A DNA stretch of 64,000 nucleotides, from NCBI GenBank assembly GCA_033964015.1, contig CM066919.1, positions 29,851,459 through 29,915,458 on the forward strand, written 5' to 3'. Under the pieces are notes generated by a model. That model had not been told where the DNA came from, made no database searches, and worked only from the letters and a program-made list of their open reading frames with translations. Position 1 is the stretch's first letter; every line of letters begins with the position of its first letter. The translations under genes and the position numbers were made by a program. Shown here piece by piece: positions 54,372-64,000 of this stretch. The DNA comes from Scolanthus callimorphus (Eukaryota; Cnidaria; Anthozoa; Actiniaria; Edwardsiidae).

Positions 54372-55086
54372 AGTTTATTGATTTTTTTTTTTTTTTTTTT
54401 AGGTACAAGTATATATAATAATATATAATACAATATTTATAAGGAATAATAGCATATTAGATTAAATTACAGATGAAAAATGAACAATCATACCGCTAAT
54501 TTCTTGGGAATCTTTGATTCACAATTTATAGTAACGATCAAATGATTATCCAAACAAACAATTTTTTCTTGCCTTCTTGCCGATCTATTTCCCAGCGGCC
54601 ATGTATTTTTAAGAAACTTTTCAGAAATAGCATTATTCATAACAAAACTCAATGATTCTTGAAAATTTTCTTCATATCCGTATGACTAAGAAATACATAT
54701 ACATCCGTACACTGCGCGCGAACAACCCACTGGGATAAAACCCACTTCTTTGGGACAAAAACCCAGTGGAAACGGCCCTGCTCACCAAAAAACAGTGTAC
54801 AACTCCGAGGGCTAGAGTTTTAATCCTAAATATAAGAAAAGTTATTATTATTTTTTTTTTTTTTAATTTCAAAAATAAATAAATATCAAAATTTGGTCAT
54901 ACGGTATTTAGCGTTTCGTATACTGTTAAATCAACAAGTGAAAAAAAAAATTGCGCATTAACACAAAATACATATACTTTAGCCAAAATGAACAGCAAGG
55001 CTAATATCCTAAAAGGAAATCTATGAAAATTGATAAAATACTACGAAACGAAATGTTAAATTTTTCCTACTAAATGTTTATCTTTT

Positions 55087-55401
55087 CTAATTACACAAGG
55101 CGGAGCGAGTTTTATCTACTACAGTGTATATTCTAAATGGTAGCGAGACAGGCTTTTTCTTATGACAAAGCTTTATCTTGACCTCTTCGCATTCTAATAG
55201 CATCTTCTCAAACATCGTCATCTGATGGGTTTGAAAGCCATCCTGGTACAGGATCCACATGAGCGCCAAGTGCAATACTGCAACAGTCGACGGAGGTTTG
55301 TGCTTCTTGTGAACCACGTGCATATAGCCTGCTAGAACTGGAACTGAAAATGATAACTCAACAAGAACTGACTTTAGCTGGTTATTCCATGATGTGTACA
55401 C
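55087..55401 (-). pseudogene. Tyrosine recombinase N-terminal-like remnant
   Basis: 104-aa frame with SWNNQLKSVL, VPVLAGYMHVVHKKHKPPST and LHLALMWILYQDGF, patterned like the SAM-like N-terminal domain of DIRS/Crypton recombinases. The catalytic R..H-x-x-R..Y part is not visible downstream, so the copy is inactive. Assignment is tentative and leans on the element structure. Confidence 0.5.
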
Positions 55402-55552
55402 CCTAATAAGAACAAAAGTACATGAACAATTAGTAAGCCAAATAAAAACTCTCCTTTGACCTTGCTCTCAAAACAAAAGCTATCAAGCTTTGTAGCGTAT
55501 CCTTAATCTTATTGCACTCGTGTAATAAGAGTTCATACGAAAAACAATCATT

Positions 55553-55860
55553 ACACCTGGGCCTACATCACTTGTCGATATTCCTTACACCTGGACCCCG
55601 CGGCGCTGTAGGTGTGATACTTTAAGGCCTCGAGACCTAAATTGTTTTTAATATTCCTTGCACCTAGGCCCCGCTGCACTATAGGTGTGATACGTTAAGG
55701 CCCCACGGCCTACATCACTTACGGTATTCCTTACACCTGGGCCCCGCGGCACTATAGGTGTGATACTTGAGGCCCCGCGGCCTAAATCATTTAGTTTGGT
55801 ATTCCTTACACCTGGGCCCCGCGGCACTATAGGTGTGTCCTTGAAGGCCCCGCGGCCAAA
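55553..55860. repeat. Four about 80-bp tandem units with nested palindromes, inside the DIRS-type element
   Basis: Each unit runs as ATTCCTTACACCTGGGCCCC, GCGGCACTATAGGTGTGATA, AGGCCCCGCGGCCTAAATCA with variation. Each contains ACACCT...AGGTGT and GGCCCCGCGGCC-type inverted pairs. Lies between the RNase H and recombinase remnants. Confidence 0.85.
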
Positions 55861-56293
55861 CTACATCCGATAGAGGTACTCCGCCACTGAACATGAAGCT
55901 TATAAGGAGCAAGAAATTGACAGACCCTAGATACACTAATAAAATTGCAATCTAACCACCAGAATGTAGCCATAGAATCTCTTTTAGCCGAGGAGACTGT
56001 TGGGATTTCTGCCTTGCTCTATAGACCCCTTAGCAGGACGAATAATATGACCCAAAACAATTTTCCAAATGTATATGTTAACAGGGGCTAAAATGGTGCT
56101 GAAGGTCACAGAAGTACGACCAGCGTACCACAACATTTCTGAATTAACATATCTCAGCACTCTAGGAACAATAACCAGGTTCGTAACCAGCATGGGGTGA
56201 TTGAGGCACTCGCCTCAGTAAAAAAGAACAAATTTTAACGATAAACTACAGTTTAACTTCCTGCTTCATAATTTGAAGAACAATGTATAACGA

Positions 56294-56296
<3 letters not shown>

Positions 56297-56331
<35 letters not shown>

Positions 56332-56345
56332 TTTTTTTTTTTTTG
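56297..56345. repeat. ATT microsatellite and T-run
   Basis: About eleven ATT units, followed by a T-run and a G-run. Within the DIRS-type element. Confidence 0.85.
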
Positions 56346-56734
56346 TGGGGGGGGGGGATCTGGCTCACTCTGCCTCAGTAACGATGTTTTTCTGGCTACA
56401 GGCCTGATAACAACAGGGGGATCTAGAAGGCAATTATCGCACTCAAGATCTTGGGTAAAAACAGTCCAGTCCTGCTTATAGGGTTAGGTTTCCAAAAAAT
56501 GTGAATATAATTTTAGGCGTCTCATTTTTATCGTAGTTTGCGAAGCAATCCACGCTATGTGGTCCCCATAAATCCTCAATTTCTTTAAAAAATGAATCCA
56601 AAATCGGCCAATCATCGTAATCGATTAACGGCTATTAGCATCTGCTTTCTGGTCAAGGCTGCTAGGTATCCAGAAGAATGATCGAGACAAAAACTGAAAA
56701 TATCAATAGCCTTGCTATGTAATTAACTCAAGCT

Positions 56735-56917
56735 TCATACTTCCGACCTGAACAAACGTGATACTGCTTGGTAGTCAGTATACCAAACGACTCGGATGTT
56801 GTACATTACTTTGGAAAATGGCCGCAAAGAAATAATGGTCACAAGGTCTCTCCAAGTCGAACTCCTGAGACTCTCATCAATCAATATCCCACTGCCTACG
56901 GCAAAATATGTTTTCAA
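56735..56917 (-). pseudogene. RNase H-like remnant of the DIRS-type element
   Basis: 60-aa frame with LRSSTWRDLVTII, then VVWYTDYQAVSRLF, matching the SST.RE...TDNQ pattern of the DIRS-group RNase H region. A further minus-strand frame at 57564-57334 (LYKYMFTSRLNIRGIRHLMV) may be RT debris. Confidence 0.6.
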
Positions 56918-58267
56918 AAATTAAAAAACTAAAACTCACTCTGTGTCGCTAACGTCAGGGAAAACAAATCTACTAGGCTTCTCATGCAAAAAAGAAAAAC
57001 AGTATTTGGATCTAACAAGGACGATATTGTTGTCCAAAATTAGAGCTCATCTAAAAAAAAATGCTGATCCATTAAAACGATAGAATCCCAGTGTTGAGCG
57101 GTAAGTGAGGTCATAACGCAGTACCTGGTCATGATACATCGCCTGTAACTGCACTCAAAGAAATAATATGCCTCGTAAATGAAGCCAATATGCGCACTGT
57201 TATGTAGGATATTCACTAATCTACCCCTGCGTTAATTAAGGGTATTTTAAAGATACTAATTGCACCGTTCAAGTTATTTCAGAACAATACCAACCATACA
57301 TTATACTGGATAGGGTCCCACAAAGACTCCTCGTCATTGACAAAACCAGTAGCACGTCAGTACGAACAATATCAGCTTCTTCGCAACACTAACCATAGCC
57401 TTTGGCAATACCCCAACCATCAAATGCCTAATGCCACGAATGTTTAAACGACTAGTAAACATATACTTATATAAGGTGGGCATGCAGCACCAAGAAGACA
57501 TAATACTAGTGGTTCCGGTCTCGTAAACATGTCTAAGCAACGCCAAGAAACTGTTGATGTTCATGTAATGTTAAATGTCAATGAGGTGGTAGCTATATGT
57601 GAACCTAACAAAAATAGTTGATTGCAGTTATTCAATTATCATACTTGACACTTCTCGAGACTCTTATTAATGTGTCTTAACTCTAGAATCAGTCTCTTTT
57701 TGCCATTTGCTTAGGCGCTAACAAAAAACGAATTGATAACTCATTAACAAAATCAAACAATAATTCAGCCTGCTTAGTGACAGATTTGGTGTTAACCAAT
57801 AATATATGTTCCGGATAAGAGCTTAATGGTAATCTGTACCATGTTGAATAAACACTTAAGATGAACTGAGATGAACCAATTATTTTCCAATACTCAGCAT
57901 TTCTGCGGAGAACGTCCTTGACTTGATTATGCCAAAACTTCTGAAAGGCTCAATTCTGCTTCGAAATTCTATTCGATACAAAGTACCTGTTTAATTTCTT
58001 CGATATCATCCTTAATCAGCTCACAGTGTTTATATGGAGAAGTTGATTGGTACAGGTGGCGAGTTGGAAAAGAATCCCTTATAGTAGACACTTGACCTGT
58101 AGAGTGAGGACTGGGACGCAGAACCGGGGAATCTAGTCTTTCGCCCAGAATCTCTAAAACCTATCAAAAAACAAGAAAGCAGTATCAGGCAAAAAAGAAA
58201 AATAATGAAGTTCGTAAATTCAATATTTCTGCGCTGTGTGTGTGTGTGTGGGGGGGGGGGGGGAGGT

Positions 58268-58524
58268 AAAACTAGACTGCTGAAGAAATTTCCACTGAAT
58301 ACTAACATGTTGGTAAATGAGCGTGAAGTGATCTGAAATTCTAACGCAAGGCTTTAAGTACTCTGAGAACAAAAGGAGCTAACGACTATTGTATCTGAAA
58401 TACCAGCGGAAAATACATTTATATTCTAATTCACTTCGTTCAAACGAATATAAATTATTTACCCCTTAAATCCCAGATACAACAGGAATACATATGTATA
58501 GGTTGGTTTACGCTCAGAACCAAC
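58268..58524. repeat. Internal B-A junction (B copy 1, A copy 2)
   Basis: B copy 1 (58268-58418) matches 59129-59279 and is immediately followed by A copy 2 (58419-58524), which matches 54266-54371. In DIRS-group elements such a junction templates the element ends during replication. Confidence 0.85.
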
Positions 58525-59128
58525 CAATGAAAAAACAAAGTACAAATCAATCGTGTAGGGAAAAACAAAGGCGAGAAACAGCTTACCGCGAAAAAGACTC
58601 TGATCAGTATTGAGATAGATCGCGCTGTCTAAACCTCTTCGATCCCTCGGCCACTTTTCTTTGTCCGTTATTGTTTATTTGATGCCTTCTCTTTAGCCGC
58701 CTTTCTAAGATTTTCTCTCCTTCTGATCCTTACTCGTCGACGACTTTCCAGTCATCACTCCGATCAGCAATGCGAATAAGATCCTGACATTTCTTAATCT
58801 TTTTCTTGCCATGATCATCAGGTTTACAAGTTGTCAACCAAATCCTTCTTTTTGCCCGCATTCGCCTTCTGTATTAAACAACCTCAGTATTGTGCTCAAA
58901 CTGTTTATCAGAGTTACTCGGTAACTTGTTATATAGCTCCAACTTGAACTCTGTCCTTGCTTTTCACTTCAGGTTTGTCGTTGAGGTATGATTTAAACAT
59001 TTGTCAAACATTCTTTCCACCAAAAACATTTGTAAAGCACCTAAAAGCCCAGCTTTCCTTTCCTTTCTAGTGTTTTATGATTATCCTAATTATTTGCAGT
59101 TTCACAATCGATCATAAGTCAAAACTCC

Positions 59129-59279
59129 AAAACTAGACTGCTGAAGAAATTTCCACTGAATACTAACATGTTGGTAAATGAGCGTGAAGTGATCTGAAAT
59201 TCTAACGCAAGGCTTTAAGTACTCTGAGAACAAAAGGAGCTAACGACTATTGTATCTGAAATACCAGCGGAAAATACAT
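59129..59279. repeat. Split direct repeat B, copy 2
   Basis: Identical by eye to 58268-58418; right terminus of the DIRS-type element, ending AATACAT directly before LINE sequence. Confidence 0.9.
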
Positions 59280-60067
59280 ACAGTGATGAGACCACTCTGA
59301 AACGGCGGACACGGAAAAAAGGTGAACTAAGGAAAAAAGAGGTTGTGACACCAGAACATAATCGACAACACTAGCTCCATTGTAAGTGATACAAGTAAAC
59401 TGGCCTAAGAAATCTCCAGTTGCTCTTCCATTGAGAGTAATCAGCCCATTTCCGCAACAGAGCTCAACAAGCGACTTCCCGTAGGAATTGACATGTGTAT
59501 CCCTAGAATTCCTGGGAACTACAGGGAAATCAGCGATAAACTCAATAGGATCCGAAACGTCATCCAATTGACCCATTCGAGCGTTAAAATCACCACACAG
59601 GACGACTTCGCCCTTACTCGAGAACTTATAGATACTCTCCTGAAGTTTCTCAAAATGATCAATATCAAGTTTTCGCTCTCGTGACGAATTTTGCGGCGGG
59701 ATATAAACCGTACAAACAAAAATATCTTGCTTCAGCCCGAAAAACGCTTTATCCAATTTGTACCAAATAAATTTTCATTGCAATCCTGATCAAAAAATTT
59801 AACTCCTTTACGGATTCCTGCTTTGACCAAGATTGAGATTCCACCAGAATTTCTGCGAGCATTCTTGGGCATTTTCCTGCACACAGTAAACGAGCAGAAA
59901 CCGTCCACATCAATGCCCCCGCCATCCTGGGGTAGCCAGGTTTCCACTAACGAAATCAAATCAAATTTACGCAATGTAGTCAGGAAATTTTCATCATCCA
60001 GTTTGTGGGAAAGGCCCTCAACATTCCAGGTACAGAACCTTAAATAGTCAAGTTTCTCCATTAGCAC
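59280..60067 (-). pseudogene. LINE endonuclease remnant
   Basis: Motifs of apurinic-like endonucleases: FCTWNVEGLSHK near the start, LISLVETWL, NSGGISILVKAGIRKG, VYIPPQNSS, the GDFNARMG metal/catalytic block, and SEWSHHC, the final His motif, which is where the DIRS-type element was inserted. A frameshift near 59745 separates the two open pieces. Confidence 0.85.
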
Positions 60068-60297
60068 AAGAAATGATGCGAGAAAGAAACACAGTGGTCA
60101 AACCTTTTAAACAGTCAACAACAACAACAACATCAACAAAAAAAAAAAAACTATATGTATATACATCAAAAGGAAGTTCAGATGGCTAATTAAAAGATAA
60201 GAAAATAAAAACAGACACATAAAACCCATAAACTAAGTGTACCTACCAGAGAAAAACTCATAAGGATAGCCAATACTTAGAATCCTAAAAAAAGAAG

Positions 60298-61286
60298 CTA
60301 AGCCGATACTCTAGCTTGCGGGGGAGGGAACTGCATTAACGGGCCAAACAACCCTGGAGGCAAGTGAGGATAAAACTGTTGCGCTGGAGGCAAGAGCTGC
60401 CTAATTAGATTGCTAATACTACTTAGCTGATTCTGCACCTCTACCATAGCCTCTGGTTGTTGAACTTGTGGACGTGACTCCATACATTCACGTCGAGGAG
60501 ATGGTGGAGATGGTCGTTGGGAAGATGGAGAAGAGAAACTCTTGGGCCGATGCGGTCCAGGCATCCAATGTTGGGACGTGGAGAAGTGCCCTTGTCGGCG
60601 TGCGCGGGCCTGAATACCGAGAGCCCTTCTTAGACCAGCTTTAATGTTACCCGCTAGGACCCGTACCCCGTTCTCTTTCGACAAATGCTTAACATCCTTA
60701 AACAAACTGCGTCCCCTTAGATTACCATTGTCTACTAGTGTAACACAAGGAGCGTTTGTCAACTGTCGACCCACCGCTTCATTAATATTAAAGACGGCTT
60801 CATCTAAGGTGTCACACCTAGGTGTAATACTGCACATAACAATTGGTAGACCGGAAGTGACTTGGCATGCCTTCTGAACCATGCTTACTTGTTTATTAAT
60901 CACCTCCTGGATGGTGTTGTGTTCAACATCATTAACTCCCGTATTGATTATCATAGCCTTTCTTACCGAGAACTTCGGTGATTCAAGAATTTTGATAGCA
61001 TGATCAGTTGTGCTACATGGAATCAGCTTGAATGTAGATCGAATCCTCTCTGTTGCGGACAGAGTTCCTCCATATTTAAAAATTTACGGTTGGAGTCACA
61101 TAAAAAAACGAAGTCGAAATCTTCTATCTCCTCATTCTGAGGAGCGGACGTGGAACTGTGCGCCTGCGAAATAGACTCCTGAGAATCCGGGACAAAAACC
61201 CTCTCCGGGGCTCTACCCTGAACACTAGCCACTTCCTCCACAGACTTTGAGCAGATGTATGAGACAGAAGAAGTCACATTACACAC
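60298..61286 (-). pseudogene. LINE ORF1 remnant with SGNH-hydrolase-like domain
   Basis: Two pieces, broken near 61040: DFDFVFLCDSNRKFLNMEEL (block I, with Ser) then, in another register, RKAMIINTGVNDVEHNT (block III, GVND). The C-terminal half is basic and Pro/Gln-rich. Such esterase-bearing ORF1 proteins are known from CR1-type elements. The usual Gly of the GDS block is Cys. Confidence 0.7.
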
Positions 61287-61354
61287 ACCCCCAGAATGGT
61301 AAGCCTGTGGTTGTACATGGGTTACAAGTCAAGTGAAGTGAAGTAAAGGCTCAG

Positions 61355-61563
61355 TCATACCTGCCAACTCTCCGCGTTTACGCGGGAGACTCCCGGTTTT
61401 AACCCTCAGTCTCCCGGGAAAAAAATGAAACTTTCCATATATTTACTGTATACTCCCGGGTAAATTTCTTGCGATTTTCTCATACAGTTGTTGTTTTTGT
61501 GACAAAATCTCCCGATTGAGACAAAATCTCCCGGTTTTGGAGTTTTCAAGGTTGACAGGTATG
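61355..61563. repeat. MITE with CATACCTGTCAAC ends and CTCCCGG units
   Basis: Left CATACCTGCCAACTC and right AAGGTTGACAGGTATG are inverted. Body has several TCTCCCGG/CCGGGAGA motifs. Diverged relatives at about 27421-27515 and 37271-37535 (GGCGGGAGA.., TAAATATAT.GAAA). Confidence 0.75.
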
Positions 61564-62168
61564 CTTAGCCTGAATTTCAGCCGTCTTTTAAATTCAGGCT
61601 AAGGTATGCTCAGTCTCGACAAGTTTGTAAAATCATGCCACTTTTCGAATGAGACACAGAGTCGCGATGCTGTCATAATAAACTCGTCACACAACGCTGG
61701 CCTTACGCGCAACCTTGCGCTCAGCTGAGAATCACGAGGTTTTAAAGGGGCAAACAAACAGTGTCGTTTTATGGATGAAGCATGTCACCTCAGCGTGTTG
61801 TTCACGTGCCCGACCGAAAAACAAAGAGAATAATTCAATTAATGCTCACCAGCAGATACCATTTCCCAATAAACACTTATTTACGTAAGGAAACTAAAAT
61901 TGACAAGCAACCTCTTCTAGAACATGTGACTGTGTTGTTAGGCATATTTTTATTACCACGCATGCTCACTGTCTAGTATATGAGCCATCGCACCTGAATA
62001 TCCTCCCATATTTGGGGAGAACATTGAGTACAGAGCGGACCAAGACTACCAAGCTCGGAATGGAAAAAAGTCTTTTAATCCTTTACAATCATCTTCGAAC
62101 ACGGACTTGTCAAAATAGGACTTTAAGTCATTTGCTTTCACTAGACCAAACTCAAAAGAGCAATCAAC
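61564..62168. other. Upstream region of the SLC43-like gene
   Basis: Contains a short TAGCCTGAATTTCAG / AAATTCAGGCTAA inverted pair (about 61567-61603), then the presumed promoter and 5' UTR. An ORF at 62012-62311 overlaps the transporter exon in another frame and looks spurious. Confidence 0.45.
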
Positions 62169-62491
62169 ATGGATCAACTATCAACCTTTCGTCTCTGGGT
62201 GCTGTTTATCATTTCGGTTGTCGAGATGTTTTTATTCGCTTCTCCTCTCTTGGGCTGGTCATCCCTCGTGTTCGTGTTGAAGGGACAGAGAGTGTTCATC
62301 CACTTGTGTAGTAACTCGTCTGCCGCAGACTCAGAGTTCCCGCAGAGAGATGAGCTGCAAGGGTGCGCGGCCCAAGACGATCGCCTCAGCTTGGCATTGA
62401 CAATTGCTTGCTTTGTCAACGCTGTCATGATGTTCCTGACAGGGTGGGCCATCGACAAAGTGGGTGCAAAAATGATCAAGATTGTGTCCAG
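62169..62491 (+). CDS. SLC43-like transporter, first coding exon (3' partial)
   Basis: 107 codons from ATG (AACATGG context) to a GT donor at 62492 in phase 2. Major facilitator-type transporters of the SLC43 group (LAT3/LAT4/ENBT1) move large neutral amino acids or purines at the plasma membrane. TM1 is LWVLFIISVVEMFLF; GWSSLVFVLK follows and matches the GW.SLVFV.K motif of SLC43; an extracellular loop (LCSNSSAA, GCAAQD) leads to TM2 LTIACFVNAVMMFLTGWAID followed by KVGAK, the MFS loop. No further exons recognised to the end of the window. Which paralogue is unknown. Confidence 0.75.
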
Positions 62492-63640
62492 GTAACTAAC
62501 ACTGCATGTGAAAGTCTGAAAAACTAATCTATTGTTTCCCTGGTTCTAGCGTACGCTCGTTGAGCCAAAGTAGAATGAGATCAGAAAAGTCGATATTTCA
62601 TCCATGGTCGTGTTTATCGCCATTGACCAGCAAGTTTACCTCGCGCGTTCTGAGTTTTCTTCGCGCACCGCACCCAACTGCAATTGACAAAAGGTAGATT
62701 TTTACTAATAGTTTATCCTCAGTTTTTATTTAGGTGGGTTTTATATTTAACCATTATAATAAGTTTTTTAATGATTGATAATTATTTACTAGGTTTATAA
62801 GATCATTTTCGTTTTGATCATGACGGTTTTTTTCTTGATCGGGGCATAATATGCTTTTTTGATAAAAATTGGAAAGGAAAGTCGATTTAATAATCTTTCC
62901 GAACTGCGAGGTCATTATTTTGACGGAATAAACAACTCGCTCTTTGATATCGCTCTTCTGAAAGAGATTATGTTAATTAGCGCATTGCGGAAAATTCACC
63001 ATTTAAAAATAGAAACTTCTTCTAGCTGGTTTGGAATATATTGATCACATGTCTCGTTCGCTCACGCATTCAGATAACTAATTTCACCAAAGAAAAACAC
63101 CTCTGTGGAGTCAGGGCCATCATGATAACGAAAAGCAAACCACAATGCGCTACGACGCATCTCAAAAGAAAGGAGAAAAACATTTGCAAACTGACCCTCA
63201 TTTGGTGGGGCGCGTGGTGGGGCGCGCGTCTTTTGTCGTTTCCGACCCCCAATCAACATAATACTTAATTTTATTTTGTCGTTCCGATCTGAAAATTAAC
63301 AAAAATAATTTTCACAATAAACAGGTACCTGCAATGCAGAGTGAATAAATGTTCAATATATCTTTATTTCAAAAGAGTTACTAGGGCAACAACACATTTA
63401 AAAATCTAGTACAAAACAAGCCAAGTGCGGTTGCAGAGCGCAAATCCCTGACAAATTGTAACTTTTTTCTGGCGCTCGATTGCAATTCGGGACGGCTCAC
63501 AGGCATTGCGCCATACATGAAATTAGTTTTCCGAAATATCGTTTTACTTTCTTGACTCATTACGTGCTTTAAACAACATAGAAAAATATTGATTAATAAT
63601 ATTTAATTAAGTACTGTGATACCAAGAGTACTCTTGGTGA
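62492..63640. other. Intron of the SLC43-like gene, no exon seen
   Basis: AT-rich sequence without exons or clear long repeats. Short ORFs at 62859 and 63041-63268 show no family features. Confidence 0.4.
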
Positions 63641-63649
63641 TACATAATT

Positions 63650-64000
63650 CCCGGGGGGGGGGGGACTCCCATATTTTTTGGGCGGGGGTGCTCGTCGTAC
63701 CTTTTAGGGTTTAAAATCAAGCTTCTGGTACCTTTTAGGGGGTAAAATTCGAAAACGTGTATTTTTTTCCAGATAGGTACCTGTTAGAGGTCCGTTCTAG
63801 CAAATCGCACTTGTTGGTAGCCTGAATTTCAGACGTATTTTCCCTCGTAAAAAATACGCGACAAAATTACGAGGGAAAATCAACTAAGCGACGCCATGTT
63901 TGGTACCTAGGGGTCAAAATCAACTAAGCGACGCCATGTTTGGTACCTTTTAGGGGTGAAAACGAAAGTTCCCGACGAGCACCCCCGCCCCAAAAATGTG
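63650..64000. repeat. Inverted-repeat element running off the window end
   Basis: Left CATATTTTTTGGGCGGGGG, TGCTCGTCG and right CGACGAGCACCCCCGCCCCA are inverted. Several GGTACCTTTTAGGGG units lie inside. The right end is cut by the window limit. Confidence 0.75.

Larger units (their letters stand above)
54266..59279 (-). mobile_element. Tyrosine-recombinase retroelement (DIRS/PAT/Ngaro-type) with split direct repeats
   Basis: Two 106-bp direct repeats (A: 54266-54371 and 58419-58524) and two 151-bp direct repeats (B: 58268-58418 and 59129-59279). A starts the element, B ends it, and an internal B-A junction abuts at 58418/58419. That is the split-direct-repeat plan of PAT/Ngaro-type elements. 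Minus-strand remnants: RNase H-like SSTWRDL...VVWYTDYQAVSRL (56917-56735) and a recombinase N-terminal-like ORF (55401-55087). There is no target duplication: removing the 5,014 bp rejoins the LINE frame as SHHCLLSFVLKISKP. Internally decayed. Confidence 0.78.
50410..61330 (-). mobile_element. CR1-like LINE (non-LTR retrotransposon), decayed, with two nested insertions
   Basis: Read from high to low coordinates: ORF1 with SGNH-like motifs (61286-60298), apurinic-type endonuclease (60067-59280), then reverse transcriptase (54265-52052) and a C-terminal Cys/His region (50990-50521). The 3' end near 50460-50500 holds a short tandem of TTAATTATCCGAA. Frameshifts break ORF1 (near 61040), the endonuclease (near 59745) and the RT (near 53160 and 52960). 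The LINE is interrupted by elements at 50991-52042 and 54266-59279. ORF1 with an esterase domain points to the CR1 group. Outer limits are approximate. Confidence 0.85.

Noticed and set aside
54263..58528. LTR retrotransposon, because of the direct repeats 4.15 kb apart
   Set aside because: Repeats lack TG..CA ends and there is no target duplication; two different repeat pairs in a split arrangement and RNase H of DIRS type fit a tyrosine-recombinase element better.

Overview
This is a eukaryotic, invertebrate-type genomic window. I read it as cnidarian, most likely an anthozoan (sea anemone or coral). That is an inference from the intron-rich, deeply conserved animal genes with compact introns, the very dense load of miniature inverted-repeat elements (MITEs), and how closely the proteins resemble animal families. 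It is not a species identification. The track-level ORFs are mostly single exons. I rebuilt multi-exon genes by following GT-AG boundaries, codon phase and protein-family continuity.

Layout of the host genes: POP1 (RNase P/MRP subunit, + strand, 5' end outside the window, 1-3079); a Cys-loop-less pentameric ligand-gated ion channel (- strand, 12692-4139, 8 exons, 426 aa); XBP1, the bZIP factor of the unfolded protein response (+, 16462-19211); KMT5A/SETD8, the H4K20 monomethyltransferase (+, 20937-24304); NUDT6-like Nudix hydrolase (-, 31188-26538) head to head with PELO, the ribosome-rescue factor (+, 31420-39048, 16 exons, 385 aa); an SH2B-family adaptor (+, 41873-48018, 8 exons, 601 aa) converging on an intronless SNAP29-like SNARE (-, 49676-48960); and the first coding exon of an SLC43-like transporter (+, 62169-62491, continuing out of the window).

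The most interesting host locus is XBP1. The conventionally spliced exons do not stay in one frame. Continuity of the transactivation domain needs a 20-nt piece (17775-17794) removed from inside exon 3. That piece is bounded by two small hairpins, each with a 7-nt CAGCAGN loop, which is the signature of IRE1 cleavage. If the piece is retained, the alternative frame encodes a hydrophobic stretch and ends in a tail that closely matches the translational-arrest peptide of vertebrate unspliced XBP1. So the whole XBP1u/XBP1s switch appears to be written in this sequence, with about 270 nt of dual-coding mRNA.

The region from about 50.4 to 61.3 kb is a nest of transposons. A decayed CR1-like LINE (- strand: SGNH-type ORF1, endonuclease, RT, C-terminal Cys/His region) was hit by a Mutator-like foldback element (50991-52042, 9-bp target duplication) and by a 5.0-kb tyrosine-recombinase (DIRS/PAT/Ngaro-type) element (54266-59279). 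The latter has split direct repeats and no target duplication; removing it rejoins the LINE reading frame exactly. The rest of the non-coding DNA is populated by at least 15 inverted-repeat families, several of which sit a few bases from splice sites.
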